NCBI GenBank assembly: GCA_022843165.1
Contig: JALHOD010000019.1
Span: forward strand, 1-61,869
Source of the DNA: Pseudorhodoplanes sp.
GTDB taxonomy: Bacteria > Pseudomonadota > Alphaproteobacteria > Rhizobiales > Xanthobacteraceae
Length of the DNA stretch: 61,869 nt
Reading direction: 5' to 3'
Below are positions 34,979-43,302 of this stretch, in pieces. The position numbers and the translations under genes are program-made. Position 1 is the first letter of the stretch. Every line of letters starts with the position of its first letter. Under the pieces are notes generated by a model. That model was not told the DNA's origin, ran no database searches, and saw only the letters and a program-made list of their open reading frames with translations.

Positions 34979-36238
34979 TCAGTTCCCGGCCGGCCGTGAC
35001 ACGTCGGACAGCGCGAACCCCGCCACTTTCTTGTAATTCTCCGACAGCGCCCGCAGTTCGTCCTGGGTGATGTACTTGTCGAGATCGTCGAACGGCTTGT
35101 CGCCGACCAGTTCCTCGACCTTGATGTTGATGAAGTCCGGCGGAAATTCCCGGTTGGTGCGTACCACCTTGGCGGTCGGCGCGAGCCGTGCGGCCTCATA
35201 AGCTTTCAGCGCCTCGCGCGGGTCGGGACTGGCCTTCAGGCAGTCGGCGAGAGTGCGGGCGTCGATCGCCGCCTGCGCCGAACCGTTGGAGCCGCGCGGG
35301 TACATCGGATGCGCGGCATCGCCCGCGAAGGTAATGCGGCCGAAGGTCCAGCGTCCCACCGGGTCCTTGTCCACCATCGGATATTCCAGGATTTGATCGG
35401 CGCTCCGGATCATCTCGGCGACGTCGAGCCAGTCGAAGTGCCAGTCCTTGTAGATGTCGTAGAAGTCGTCGAGATTTCCCGGCTTGTTCCAGTCGTTCTT
35501 GGCGACGTTCTCCGACTTGATTTCCGCCATCCAGTTGATGAGTTGGTTACCGTCGTCATCGACGTTGTCGATGATCGGATAGATCACGATCTTGCCGGTC
35601 AGAATCGATCCGACGCGCATGTAGCTGCGGCCGGTGAGGATGGGCTTGCGCCGCGTTACGCCGCGCCAGGTGTTGATCCCGGAAAAAGCCACCTGTTCGT
35701 CCGGATAGAAAGCCTTGCGTATCGTCGAATTGACGCCATCGCAGGCGATGGTCGCCGCCGCGCGCACGCTGTCGAGCGGGCGGCCGTTCGACGTTTCGCG
35801 GAAGGCGAGGGTGACGCCGTCGTCATCCTGTTCGACACCGACGCAATCGCGGTCGGTCAGGACGCGCTCCGGCCCGAGTTCGCTCAGCGCCTTCCTGTAA
35901 AGGATCATGTGCAGCCGGCCGCGATGGATGCCGACCTCCGGATACTGATAGCCGGCAAACTTGCCGCGCGGCTCCTTGTAGATGAGCTGGCCGAAGCGGT
36001 TGAAGAAGCAGCTCTCGACATTCTCGATGCCGGCCTTGAACAGTTCGTCGCCGATGCCGAGCGCGGTGAATTCGCGCATCGCATGCGGCAGGATTGTGAT
36101 GCCGACGCCGAGTTCCTTCACCTCCGGCGCGCGCTCGTAGACCGTGCAGGGGATGCCCAGCCGGTGCAGGTTGAGCGCCAGCGCCAGCCCGCAAATGCCG
36201 CCGCCGATGATCGCGATGTCCTGCGTGTTTGCTGTCAT
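34979..36238 (-). CDS. FAD-dependent aromatic-ring-type monooxygenase
   Basis: The 419-residue product is a class A flavoprotein monooxygenase. It has the N-terminal GGGICGL dinucleotide motif (9-15), a middle DGVNSTIRK (DG motif) and GDAAHPMYPRGSNGSAQAAID with the GD motif that binds the FAD ribityl chain. Such enzymes use NAD(P)H and oxygen to hydroxylate aromatic or N-heterocyclic substrates. The ATG overlaps the amidase stop by 4 bp, so it belongs to the AraC-deacetylase-amidase operon. A longer open frame to 36334 lies in the amidase and is rejected. The substrate is not evident. Confidence 0.88.
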   Translation of the reverse strand: MTANTQDIAIIGGGICGLALALNLHRLGIPCTVYERAPEVKELGVGITILPHAMREFTALGIGDELFKAGIENVESCFFNRFGQLIYKEPRGKFAGYQYPEVGIHRGRLHMILYRKALSELGPERVLTDRDCVGVEQDDDGVTLAFRETSNGRPLDSVRAAATIACDGVNSTIRKAFYPDEQVAFSGINTWRGVTRRKPILTGRSYMRVGSILTGKIVIYPIIDNVDDDGNQLINWMAEIKSENVAKNDWNKPGNLDDFYDIYKDWHFDWLDVAEMIRSADQILEYPMVDKDPVGRWTFGRITFAGDAAHPMYPRGSNGSAQAAIDARTLADCLKASPDPREALKAYEAARLAPTAKVVRTNREFPPDFINIKVEELVGDKPFDDLDKYITQDELRALSENYKKVAGFALSDVSRPAGN

Positions 36239-37443
36239 GCTTCGAGACCACAATAATGCGACAACGATACGACGAGATCCAGCAGAACCTCGTCTCCGCC
36301 CGGCCAGCCTATCAGCGACAGCCCGGCGGGGCATCCCGCCACGGTTCCGACGGGAATTGATATCTGAGGCAGTCCGGCCAGACCAGCCATGCAGGTCAGC
36401 CGCATGATGCGGGTGCGCACGGAATCGAGATCAGCCGGAGAGGCGCCGATCAGCGGTGCAATGCTGGGCGCCGTGGGCAGGGCAAGCACGGTCCCCGGCT
36501 GTGCGATACCTCGCAGATGGGCGCGCGCCTGTCCATGCACGTTCTTGGCCTGCTTGAGTTCATCCGCGCCGACCATCGAGGCCGCCTGCATGCGCTCGTG
36601 GATGCCGTCGCCCAGCTTCGGCTTCACGCGGCTGACGAACTCGCCATAAACACTCCAGATCTCGCGCGCCTGGATGACGCGGAAAGCTTCTCGCCAGATG
36701 TCAAAACCGTCGGGTGCGATGCGGATATGCTCCGCCTTTGGGAGCGCGGGCGCCATGGCCGCAAGCGCGGCGGCGAGCATGGCGCACACGCCGTCATCGG
36801 CTTGCGCGAACGCGTCGTCGAGAACCAGCAGCCGTTGCACGCCGGCCTTGTGTGCGTTGCCGTCAAGGAGAACGGCGCCGACCTTGTGCAAGACGCCGGG
36901 ACCGTTCGCAAACCAGCCAACCGCGTCGAAGGAGTCCGCCATCGGCATGGCCCCGGTGGTGTCAACGCGGCCATGTGTCGTGCGAATGCCGTAGACGCCG
37001 CAGAACGAGGCGGGGATGCGCACCGAGCCGCCCGTATCGCTGCCGATCGCCATATCGCAGGCGCCGGAAGCTGTCGCCGAAGCCGAGCCGCTGGACGACC
37101 CACCCGGGATGCGCCCGGGCGCACGCGGGTTGAGGGGCGTGCCGTAATGTGCGTTCACGCCGGCGACGCTGTAGAAGAATTCGTCGCAGATCGTTTTGCC
37201 GATAATGGTCGCGCCGGCGTCGAGCAGTTTTTGCACGACGGCCGCGTTTTTTGTCGCGCGTTCTTGCGCGATGAGCCAGTCGGGATTGCCGCCGCCGGTT
37301 CGCTCACCGGCGATATCGTACATGTCCTTGATCGCGACGGTCAGTCCGGAGAGTGGTCCCGCCGCCCGGCCGTTGAGCGGCGCAGTGAGATCGTGCGGCA
37401 CAAATGCCGAACGGCTGCGAATTTCAGGTGTTCTGGCCTTCAC
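36235..37443 (-). CDS. Amidase (amidase signature family)
   Basis: This 402-residue hydrolase has the Ser-cisSer-Lys triad: K39 in VAIKDMYD, a cis-serine in GGSSSGS (115-120) and nucleophile S140 in GSDTGGSVRIP. I place the start at GTG 37443, which overlaps the stop of the upstream deacetylase by 4 bp (GTGA) and gives the usual N-terminus; ATG 37488 would extend 45 bp into that gene. It would hydrolyse an amide to acid and ammonia in the cytoplasm. Downstream of two deacetylase-fold imidase candidates, a half-amidase role is attractive but inferred. Confidence 0.88.
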   Translation of the reverse strand: MKARTPEIRSRSAFVPHDLTAPLNGRAAGPLSGLTVAIKDMYDIAGERTGGGNPDWLIAQERATKNAAVVQKLLDAGATIIGKTICDEFFYSVAGVNAHYGTPLNPRAPGRIPGGSSSGSASATASGACDMAIGSDTGGSVRIPASFCGVYGIRTTHGRVDTTGAMPMADSFDAVGWFANGPGVLHKVGAVLLDGNAHKAGVQRLLVLDDAFAQADDGVCAMLAAALAAMAPALPKAEHIRIAPDGFDIWREAFRVIQAREIWSVYGEFVSRVKPKLGDGIHERMQAASMVGADELKQAKNVHGQARAHLRGIAQPGTVLALPTAPSIAPLIGASPADLDSVRTRIMRLTCMAGLAGLPQISIPVGTVAGCPAGLSLIGWPGGDEVLLDLVVSLSHYCGLEA

Positions 37444-38315
37444 TTTGTCTGCCCGAGATACCAGTCCAGGATCTTTTCGCCATTCCATGACACGACGCCT
37501 GGCTTGCTGAGCAGTTCCTTGAAAGTCCGCTCGACATGCGCGACGCGGTGCGGGACGCCCGACAGATAAGGATGGCAGGCCACGGCCATGACTTTCGGCC
37601 GCTCTGCGGATTCCTCATATAGGCAGTTGAAGTGATCCATGGCGCGCACATACATCATGTCGGACGTATGGTTCTGCAGCGCCATCAGCACAATGTCGTG
37701 AATCTCGAAATTGTAGGGCAGGGCCACCACAGGTTTGTGCGCGGTCTTCAGCTTCACCGGCTCGTCATCCAGCACCCAGTCGCCGATATATTCGACACCG
37801 GCCTCGCTCAGATAATCGAGCGTGTCGAAGGTCTGCGTGAGGCCTGGCCCGAACCAGCCGCGCGGCCGCTTGCCGCAGAATTTTTCGATCGTGTTCATGG
37901 ACTTCATGATGCTGGCGCGCTGGTCGTCGAGCTTGTGCATCGGAATTTGCTCGTAACCATGGGCGTTCAACTCCCAGCCGGCATCGACGCAGGCCTGCAC
38001 CACCTGCGGATAGGTCTCGCAGACCTTGGCATTGAGGGTCACGGTGGGTGTCGCGCCGACGCGCTCCAGCATTTTCTTCATGCGCCAGAAGCCGACCCGC
38101 ATGCCGTATTCATGCCAGCTCCAGTTCGGATGATCCGGCAGCATCGGTTGCCCTTGTGGCGGGGAGATCACCATGCGCGCCATCGGCCGCGAAATATCCC
38201 ATTCCTCCAGAGCAAGGACCGGCCAGATCACCATCCGTACCCCGTCGGGAAATTTCAGCGGTGCGCGTCCCTCGATGGCTGAATAGGGAATTCGCTCGCG
38301 CGGTTGCATGGGCAT
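37440..38315 (-). CDS. Polysaccharide-deacetylase-fold hydrolase (PuuE/cyclic imide hydrolase-like), copy 1
   Basis: This 291-residue cytoplasmic protein has the PuuE-type deacetylase fold, recognised by WEELDISRPMARMV-like N-terminal segment, HPNWSWHEYGMRVGFWRM, NAHGYEQIPMHKLDDQ and WFGPGLTQTFDTLDYL. Relatives act on small cyclic ureides or imides (allantoinase PuuE; cyclic imide hydrolase) rather than on polysaccharides, and there is no signal peptide. It is about half identical by eye to the gene just upstream, so the pair looks like a duplication. Substrate cannot be assigned from sequence. Confidence 0.83.
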   Translation of the reverse strand: MPMQPRERIPYSAIEGRAPLKFPDGVRMVIWPVLALEEWDISRPMARMVISPPQGQPMLPDHPNWSWHEYGMRVGFWRMKKMLERVGATPTVTLNAKVCETYPQVVQACVDAGWELNAHGYEQIPMHKLDDQRASIMKSMNTIEKFCGKRPRGWFGPGLTQTFDTLDYLSEAGVEYIGDWVLDDEPVKLKTAHKPVVALPYNFEIHDIVLMALQNHTSDMMYVRAMDHFNCLYEESAERPKVMAVACHPYLSGVPHRVAHVERTFKELLSKPGVVSWNGEKILDWYLGQTK

Positions 38316-38357
38316 CGGAACCTCCGGTGTTCTTGTTGTGAAAGGATTCGAAGGCGG

Positions 38358-39239
38358 TCAGATTTTGCCGGCGCTGCGATACCAGTCGTAAATCTCCGCG
38401 CCGCTCATGAACGTCACGCCCGGCCGCTTCAGGTAGCGGTAAAGCCGCTCCAGATGCACGAAACGGTGCGGCTGGCCGGAGATATAGGCGTGGATCGGGA
38501 TCGCCATGATCTTCGCGCGCCTTTCGCCTTCCTTGTAGAGCTGCTCGAACTGGTCCACGCCGCGTTCGTAGAAGTGTTTCCCTTCATGATGCTGCAGGGC
38601 CATGATGGTAATGTCGTTCATGTCGAAGGTATAGGGCACCGTCACCAGCGGACCGTGCGCGGTCTTGATCGTCGACGGTTCGTCGTCATGCACGAAATCG
38701 CCGGTGTATTTGATGCCGGCTGCAGCAAGATGGTCCATCGTCTCCAGTGTCTGCGTCATCCCGGGCGCCAGCCAGCCAACGGGACGCTTGCCGCTGATGC
38801 GTTCAAGAACATCGAGCGTACGCTTGATCGCCGCGGGCTGGTCCTCGACCTTGTGCATGGGTATCTGCTCATAGCCATGCGGCAGGAATTCCCAGCCGGC
38901 ATCCTTGATCGCCTGTGCGATGCGCGGATAGTCCTCACACATCCTGCCGTTCACGGCCGCCGAGCATTGCACGCCGAGCTCCTTGAAAAGCTCGAAGAAG
39001 CGCCACACGCCGACCCGCATGCCGTATTCGTGCCAGCTCCAGTTCGGCACGTCGGGCAGCAGCGGCTGCCCCATCGGCGGGGTCAATACCTGGCGCGGCA
39101 TGGCGCGGCTGATGTCCCAGGTTTCCAGATTGACGATGGTCCAGACGGCGACACGGGCTCCGTTTGGCAGCGTCAGCGGGGGACGGTCGACAATGGCGGA
39201 ATATTCGGCGCGCTCGCGCGGCAGCATGGGAGAGGACAT
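38358..39239 (-). CDS. Polysaccharide-deacetylase-fold hydrolase (PuuE/cyclic imide hydrolase-like), copy 2
   Basis: This 293-residue protein is a paralogue of its neighbour, with matching blocks WDISRAMPRQVLTPPMGQP, VPNWSWHEYGMRVGVWRF, PHGYEQIPMHKVEDQ and WLAPGMTQTLETMDHL. Its length equals the size I recall for Pseudomonas cyclic imide hydrolase, a member of this fold. ATG 39239 is preferred; the open frame extends further into the AraC gene. It lies 55 bp downstream of that regulator and 42 bp upstream of copy 1, on the same strand. Confidence 0.83.
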   Translation of the reverse strand: MSSPMLPRERAEYSAIVDRPPLTLPNGARVAVWTIVNLETWDISRAMPRQVLTPPMGQPLLPDVPNWSWHEYGMRVGVWRFFELFKELGVQCSAAVNGRMCEDYPRIAQAIKDAGWEFLPHGYEQIPMHKVEDQPAAIKRTLDVLERISGKRPVGWLAPGMTQTLETMDHLAAAGIKYTGDFVHDDEPSTIKTAHGPLVTVPYTFDMNDITIMALQHHEGKHFYERGVDQFEQLYKEGERRAKIMAIPIHAYISGQPHRFVHLERLYRYLKRPGVTFMSGAEIYDWYRSAGKI

Positions 39240-39294
39240 CGGGGATACTCGTGGATGCGGATCGGGCGGACTTTGACGGTTCGCACCGCCCGGT

Positions 39295-40266
39295 TCAAGC
39301 GTTGCAATTATCGCCGGTGCCATGCGTCCGGCGCCGGTACTGCGCCGGCGAGACGCCGAACCGGGTCTTGAAGGCCTTGGAAAAATGCGAGAGATCGTTG
39401 AAGCCCCAGCCGTAGGCGATTTGCGAGATGGTGAAAGCCGCGTGCTGGGGATCATCGAAGGCGCGGCGGCAGGCCTGCAGCCGGCTGTCCAGCACCCATT
39501 GTCCGAATGTCAGGTCCGCCGCCTCGAAACGCTTGTGAACAGTCCGGACTGAAACGCGGAACCGCTCCGCCAGCATTCTGGGCGATAGGTCCGGATCGGC
39601 GAGATGCTGCCGCATGGCGGCCAGCATCTGGTCGAGGCCGGGTTGGAACGCAGCATTGCGCGCCGACACCTGTTCGGTATCCATCCGCGCCGTCATCAGC
39701 GCGATGATGTTGCAGAGATTATCGGTCAGCGCGGCGGCTTCCGCCTCCGATCCGCAGTCGGGGCCGGCCAGCCTTTCCATATAGAATCGCAGCGCGCCGC
39801 TGAGCGAAGAGCATCCTGCCATACGGTTGAGCGGCCGGCGCTCCAGCCAGGGCGCACGGCTGTGCAGCATGGCATGCGGAATGACCGCGACCACCCGGTC
39901 TACAGGTTGCGGAAATTCCACACGGAACGGTCGGGTACCGTCAACGAGGCCGACATCGCCGGGCTGCAATTCGCATGCGTCGTCGCCCTGGAACATGCGG
40001 CTGGATCCGCTGCGTTGCAGGCTGACCAGATAATGGTCGTCGCGCGACCGTCCGATATGTGATTTCAGCCGCACTACGTCGTGCGGCGTGGAGGCGAAGG
40101 CGGCGAAGCGCAGGTCGCCATATTGCGAGCAGGTGATGTCGCCGGCAAAGCCTTCGGCGGGATGTTCGGTGGCGACGTTCAATACGGCCTCGCAGACCGC
40201 TTCGCGCCAGAACGCGAATTGTTCGTGCGTGGAGACCGTGCGGGTGGACCAGTGCCTGCTCGTCAT
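39295..40266 (-). CDS. AraC family transcriptional regulator
   Basis: The 323-residue protein has an N-terminal AraC-binding-like cupin domain (about 10-190) and two C-terminal HTH motifs, including LAERFRVSVRTVHKRFE and ISQIAYGWGFNDLSHFSKAFKTRFGVSPAQYR, the classical AraC signature. It heads the leftward catabolic operon and faces the glcF-like gene across 133 bp, an arrangement typical of a local activator controlling both directions. ATG 40266 gives the normal family N-terminus; the frame to 40323 is an extension. Confidence 0.88.
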   Translation of the reverse strand: MTSRHWSTRTVSTHEQFAFWREAVCEAVLNVATEHPAEGFAGDITCSQYGDLRFAAFASTPHDVVRLKSHIGRSRDDHYLVSLQRSGSSRMFQGDDACELQPGDVGLVDGTRPFRVEFPQPVDRVVAVIPHAMLHSRAPWLERRPLNRMAGCSSLSGALRFYMERLAGPDCGSEAEAAALTDNLCNIIALMTARMDTEQVSARNAAFQPGLDQMLAAMRQHLADPDLSPRMLAERFRVSVRTVHKRFEAADLTFGQWVLDSRLQACRRAFDDPQHAAFTISQIAYGWGFNDLSHFSKAFKTRFGVSPAQYRRRTHGTGDNCNA

Positions 40267-40399
40267 GCCGGACCTCGTGCTTATGGGGGCCCAGGCGGCA
40301 CTGCGCGCCAACTCCCCATGCACTCTTATACAAGAAACACCGGGGCAAATATGATTGGATCGGAGGGTCTAGTCCACAGGACGGCCGGAGGGCCCCGAT

Positions 40400-41764
40400 T
40401 TGCAGACCGCCTTCTCGCGGGAACAGCTCGCACAGCCGGAGATTGCCGAAGCCGACGGCATTCTGAAGACCTGCGTGCATTACGGCTTCTGCACCGGCAC
40501 CTGCCCAACCTATGTGCTGTTCCGCGACGAGAACGATTCTCCGCGCGGCCGTATCGACCTGATCCGCGCCATGCTGGAAAAGGGCGGGGCGCCCGCCCCC
40601 AGGACCGTGCATCACCTCGACCGTTGCCTGTCGTGCCTGTCCTGCATGACCACCTGTGCGGTGAAGGTCGATTACGTCCATCTGATCGATATCGCCCGCA
40701 GCTATATCGAGAAGAATTTCAGGCGTCCGCTGCCGGACCGCATGTTGCGCGGGTTGCTCGCGAAGACCCTGCCTTATCCGCGGCGTTTTGCGGCGGCGCT
40801 GCAACTGGGGAGGCTGGCGCAGCCGCTGGCAGGTTTCATGCCCGGGCGTCTGCGCGATCTGGTCGGCATGGCGAAGGCGCGGCCGGTGAAGATGGAACTG
40901 CTCGCACCCAATGTGTATCTCGCACAGGGCGAGCGCCTTATGCGTGTCGCGCTGCTGGCGGGCTGTGCGCAGCAGGCGCTCGACCGCAACATCAATGCGG
41001 CGACCATCCGCATCCTGCAGCGGCATGGTTGTGATGTGATTGTCGCGGACGGCGCCGGCTGCTGCGGTGCGCTGCCCTTGCATATGGGTTACGAGCGGCA
41101 GGCCCGGACACTGGCTGCAGCGAATGTCGAGGCGTGGTCGAGACTTCTGGACCAGGGCCTTGATGCTGTGGTCGTGAATGCCTCCGGCTGCGGCACCACG
41201 GTCAAGGATTATGGTCATCTGCTTGGCGATGAGAACGCCAAACGCATCGGCGCCATGACCCGCGACATTACCGAGATCCTGGCGCAGCTCGGTCTGCGCG
41301 TGACCGGCGACATGAAGCCCTATCGCGTGGCGTATCATGACGCCTGTTCGCTGCAGCATGGCCAGCATGTGACCGAACAGCCGCGGCGTCTGCTCAAGAC
41401 GGCCGGCTTCACCGTGCTCGACGTGCCGGAGAAGCATTTCTGCTGCGGCTCGGCCGGGACCTACAACCTGTTGCAGCCGGCCATCGCCAATGCGCTAGGC
41501 CAGCGCAAGGCGGCGCATGTCGGCAGTGTCGACCCCGACATGATCGCCGCCGGAAATCTCGGCTGCATGGTGCAGATCGGCCGCTTCGCGGAAACGCCCA
41601 TCGTTCACACCGTCGAACTGCTCGATTGGGCGAGCGGCGGGCCGATGCCGGAGGCCTTGCAGGGCCGCACCTTGCGCGCGCCGCCGCCTGTCGCCGAATT
41701 GAGCGAGCAACCCGCAATCATGCCGTCGGACGCGCCGCCGTCTGGTGGCGCCGGAATCTGGTGA
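40400..41764 (+). CDS. GlcF-like Fe-S oxidoreductase subunit
   Basis: The 454-residue product has an N-terminal ferredoxin-like region with C25-x5-C31-x3-C35 and C76/C79/C82/C86, then two CCG domains (GAGCCGALPLH and FCCGSAGTY). It is the GlcF/HdrB-type subunit that takes electrons from a flavoprotein dehydrogenase toward quinone. Position 28, a cysteine in E. coli GlcF, is tyrosine here (CVHYGFC), as I recall in other alphaproteobacterial copies. The start is TTG at 40400, chosen because GGAGG lies 8 bp upstream and no ATG fits. A VAO-type flavoprotein gene follows after 14 bp. Confidence 0.87.
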   Translation: MQTAFSREQLAQPEIAEADGILKTCVHYGFCTGTCPTYVLFRDENDSPRGRIDLIRAMLEKGGAPAPRTVHHLDRCLSCLSCMTTCAVKVDYVHLIDIARSYIEKNFRRPLPDRMLRGLLAKTLPYPRRFAAALQLGRLAQPLAGFMPGRLRDLVGMAKARPVKMELLAPNVYLAQGERLMRVALLAGCAQQALDRNINAATIRILQRHGCDVIVADGAGCCGALPLHMGYERQARTLAAANVEAWSRLLDQGLDAVVVNASGCGTTVKDYGHLLGDENAKRIGAMTRDITEILAQLGLRVTGDMKPYRVAYHDACSLQHGQHVTEQPRRLLKTAGFTVLDVPEKHFCCGSAGTYNLLQPAIANALGQRKAAHVGSVDPDMIAAGNLGCMVQIGRFAETPIVHTVELLDWASGGPMPEALQGRTLRAPPPVAELSEQPAIMPSDAPPSGGAGIW

Positions 41765-41778
41765 AGAGGATCACGATC

Positions 41779-43302
41779 ATGGCTGCCGAAAATCTTGAAG
41801 CGTTCTTTTCCGACACTGGAAAATCTCTGGGGACCGAGGGCGTCAACCGCTCCGAGGAAACCATCCGCCGCTATGGCGAGAACACCATGGCCTGCGGCGA
41901 TGTCATGCCGGCGGGTGTCGTCTATCCGGCATCGACGGCCGATGTGCAGGCGATCGTGCGCGCGGCCAACACGCACGGCATTCCGCTTTATCCGGTCAGC
42001 ACCGGCTACAATATCGGTCTTGGATCCCGCGCTGCGGCGCGTGCCGGGCAGGTGGTGGTCGATCTCGGTTACCGGATGAACAGGATCCTGGAGATTGACG
42101 AGAAGCTCGCCTTTGCGGTGGTCGAGCCCGGCGTCAGTTATCAGGCGCTCTATGACGAACTCGTCCGGCGCGGCAACAAGCTGATGCTGGACGTCACGTC
42201 GGGTCCGCCGCAGGGCGGCATGATCGGCAATGCGCTCGACAAGGGCGCCGGCTATACGCCGTATTTCGATCATTTCGGATTTTCCTGCGGACTGGAAATC
42301 GTGCTGGGCAACGGCGAAATCTTGCGCACCGGCGATGGCGCGCTCCAGTCCGATACGCTGGCCAACTGGCACACCTCGAAATACTCGTTTGGTCCGATCC
42401 TGGACGGTCTGTTCGCACAATCGAATTACGGCATCGTCACCCGCATGGGCGTGTGGCTGCTGCCGCGCCCGCCCATGGTGCGCTCGTTCCATTTCGCTTT
42501 CCCCGAAGACAGCGATCTTGAGGAGGTCATCGAGCTTTGCCGGCCGATGAAGATGTCGAATTTTGTCCCGACATTGTTCCGGGTGGCGAACGACCTCTAT
42601 CTCTGCGGCTCGGAAGGCGAGAGCGCCGAGTATCATGCGTCAAAGGGGAAGAAATCCATTTCCGATGACGGCCGCCGCGCCTTGCGCGAGAAGCACGGAC
42701 TGGGCGCCTGGAATGTGTCGGGTGCCTTCTATGGTCCCAGCGCGGCGGCGCTAGAGCCGATGATCCAGCGTGTGCGCGATCATTTCGGCCAGAGCGGCAA
42801 GGCAAAATACATCGACCATGCCGATGCCGGCGGCGTCGGACCGCTGCAGGTTGCGATCAACGCCTTTTCCGGCATTCCGAGTCTCGGCGAGCTCGGCCTG
42901 CTGAAATGGCGGCCGGGCGGCGGCAATCTCTGGTTCCTGCCGGGCACGCCGATGGACGGCAAGATCGCCAATGAATTCCAGCGCATCTGCCGCGGCATCT
43001 ATGAAGAACACGGCATGGACTACATGGTGATGAATGTCTGCGGTCCGCGTTTTGCGCGCGGGCTGCACGTGATGACCTTCAACCGCGAGGATGCCGAGGA
43101 GCGCGCGCGGGCGGACGCCTGCTATCGCAAGATGTCCGAGGAAGTGGCCAGGCGCGGCGTCTATGTCGGGCGCGCGCCGATCCAGTATCACGACTTCCAC
43201 ATGCAGCAGGCGATGCCGGTCTATCGCGACGCCTGCAACAATGTGAAGACCGCGCTCGACCCCAACGGCGTGATCGCGCCGGGGCGGTACGGGATCGGCT
43301 AG
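41779..43302 (+). CDS. VAO/p-cresol methylhydroxylase-type FAD oxidoreductase
   Basis: This 507-residue protein has a PCMH-type FAD-binding domain (YPVSTGYNIGLGSR at 71-84; GMIGNALDKGAGYTPY at 147-162) and a VAO-like cap domain. It most resembles the flavoprotein of 4-cresol dehydrogenase and vanillyl-alcohol oxidase, which oxidise para-alkylphenols or benzylic alcohols, sometimes with a cytochrome partner. Here the partner gene is GlcF-like instead. It ends at a shared CTAG with the convergent hydroxyacid dehydrogenase. GTG 41761 is an alternative start. Substrate unknown; a 2-hydroxyacid or phenolic alcohol is plausible. Confidence 0.85.
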   Translation: MAAENLEAFFSDTGKSLGTEGVNRSEETIRRYGENTMACGDVMPAGVVYPASTADVQAIVRAANTHGIPLYPVSTGYNIGLGSRAAARAGQVVVDLGYRMNRILEIDEKLAFAVVEPGVSYQALYDELVRRGNKLMLDVTSGPPQGGMIGNALDKGAGYTPYFDHFGFSCGLEIVLGNGEILRTGDGALQSDTLANWHTSKYSFGPILDGLFAQSNYGIVTRMGVWLLPRPPMVRSFHFAFPEDSDLEEVIELCRPMKMSNFVPTLFRVANDLYLCGSEGESAEYHASKGKKSISDDGRRALREKHGLGAWNVSGAFYGPSAAALEPMIQRVRDHFGQSGKAKYIDHADAGGVGPLQVAINAFSGIPSLGELGLLKWRPGGGNLWFLPGTPMDGKIANEFQRICRGIYEEHGMDYMVMNVCGPRFARGLHVMTFNREDAEERARADACYRKMSEEVARRGVYVGRAPIQYHDFHMQQAMPVYRDACNNVKTALDPNGVIAPGRYGIG

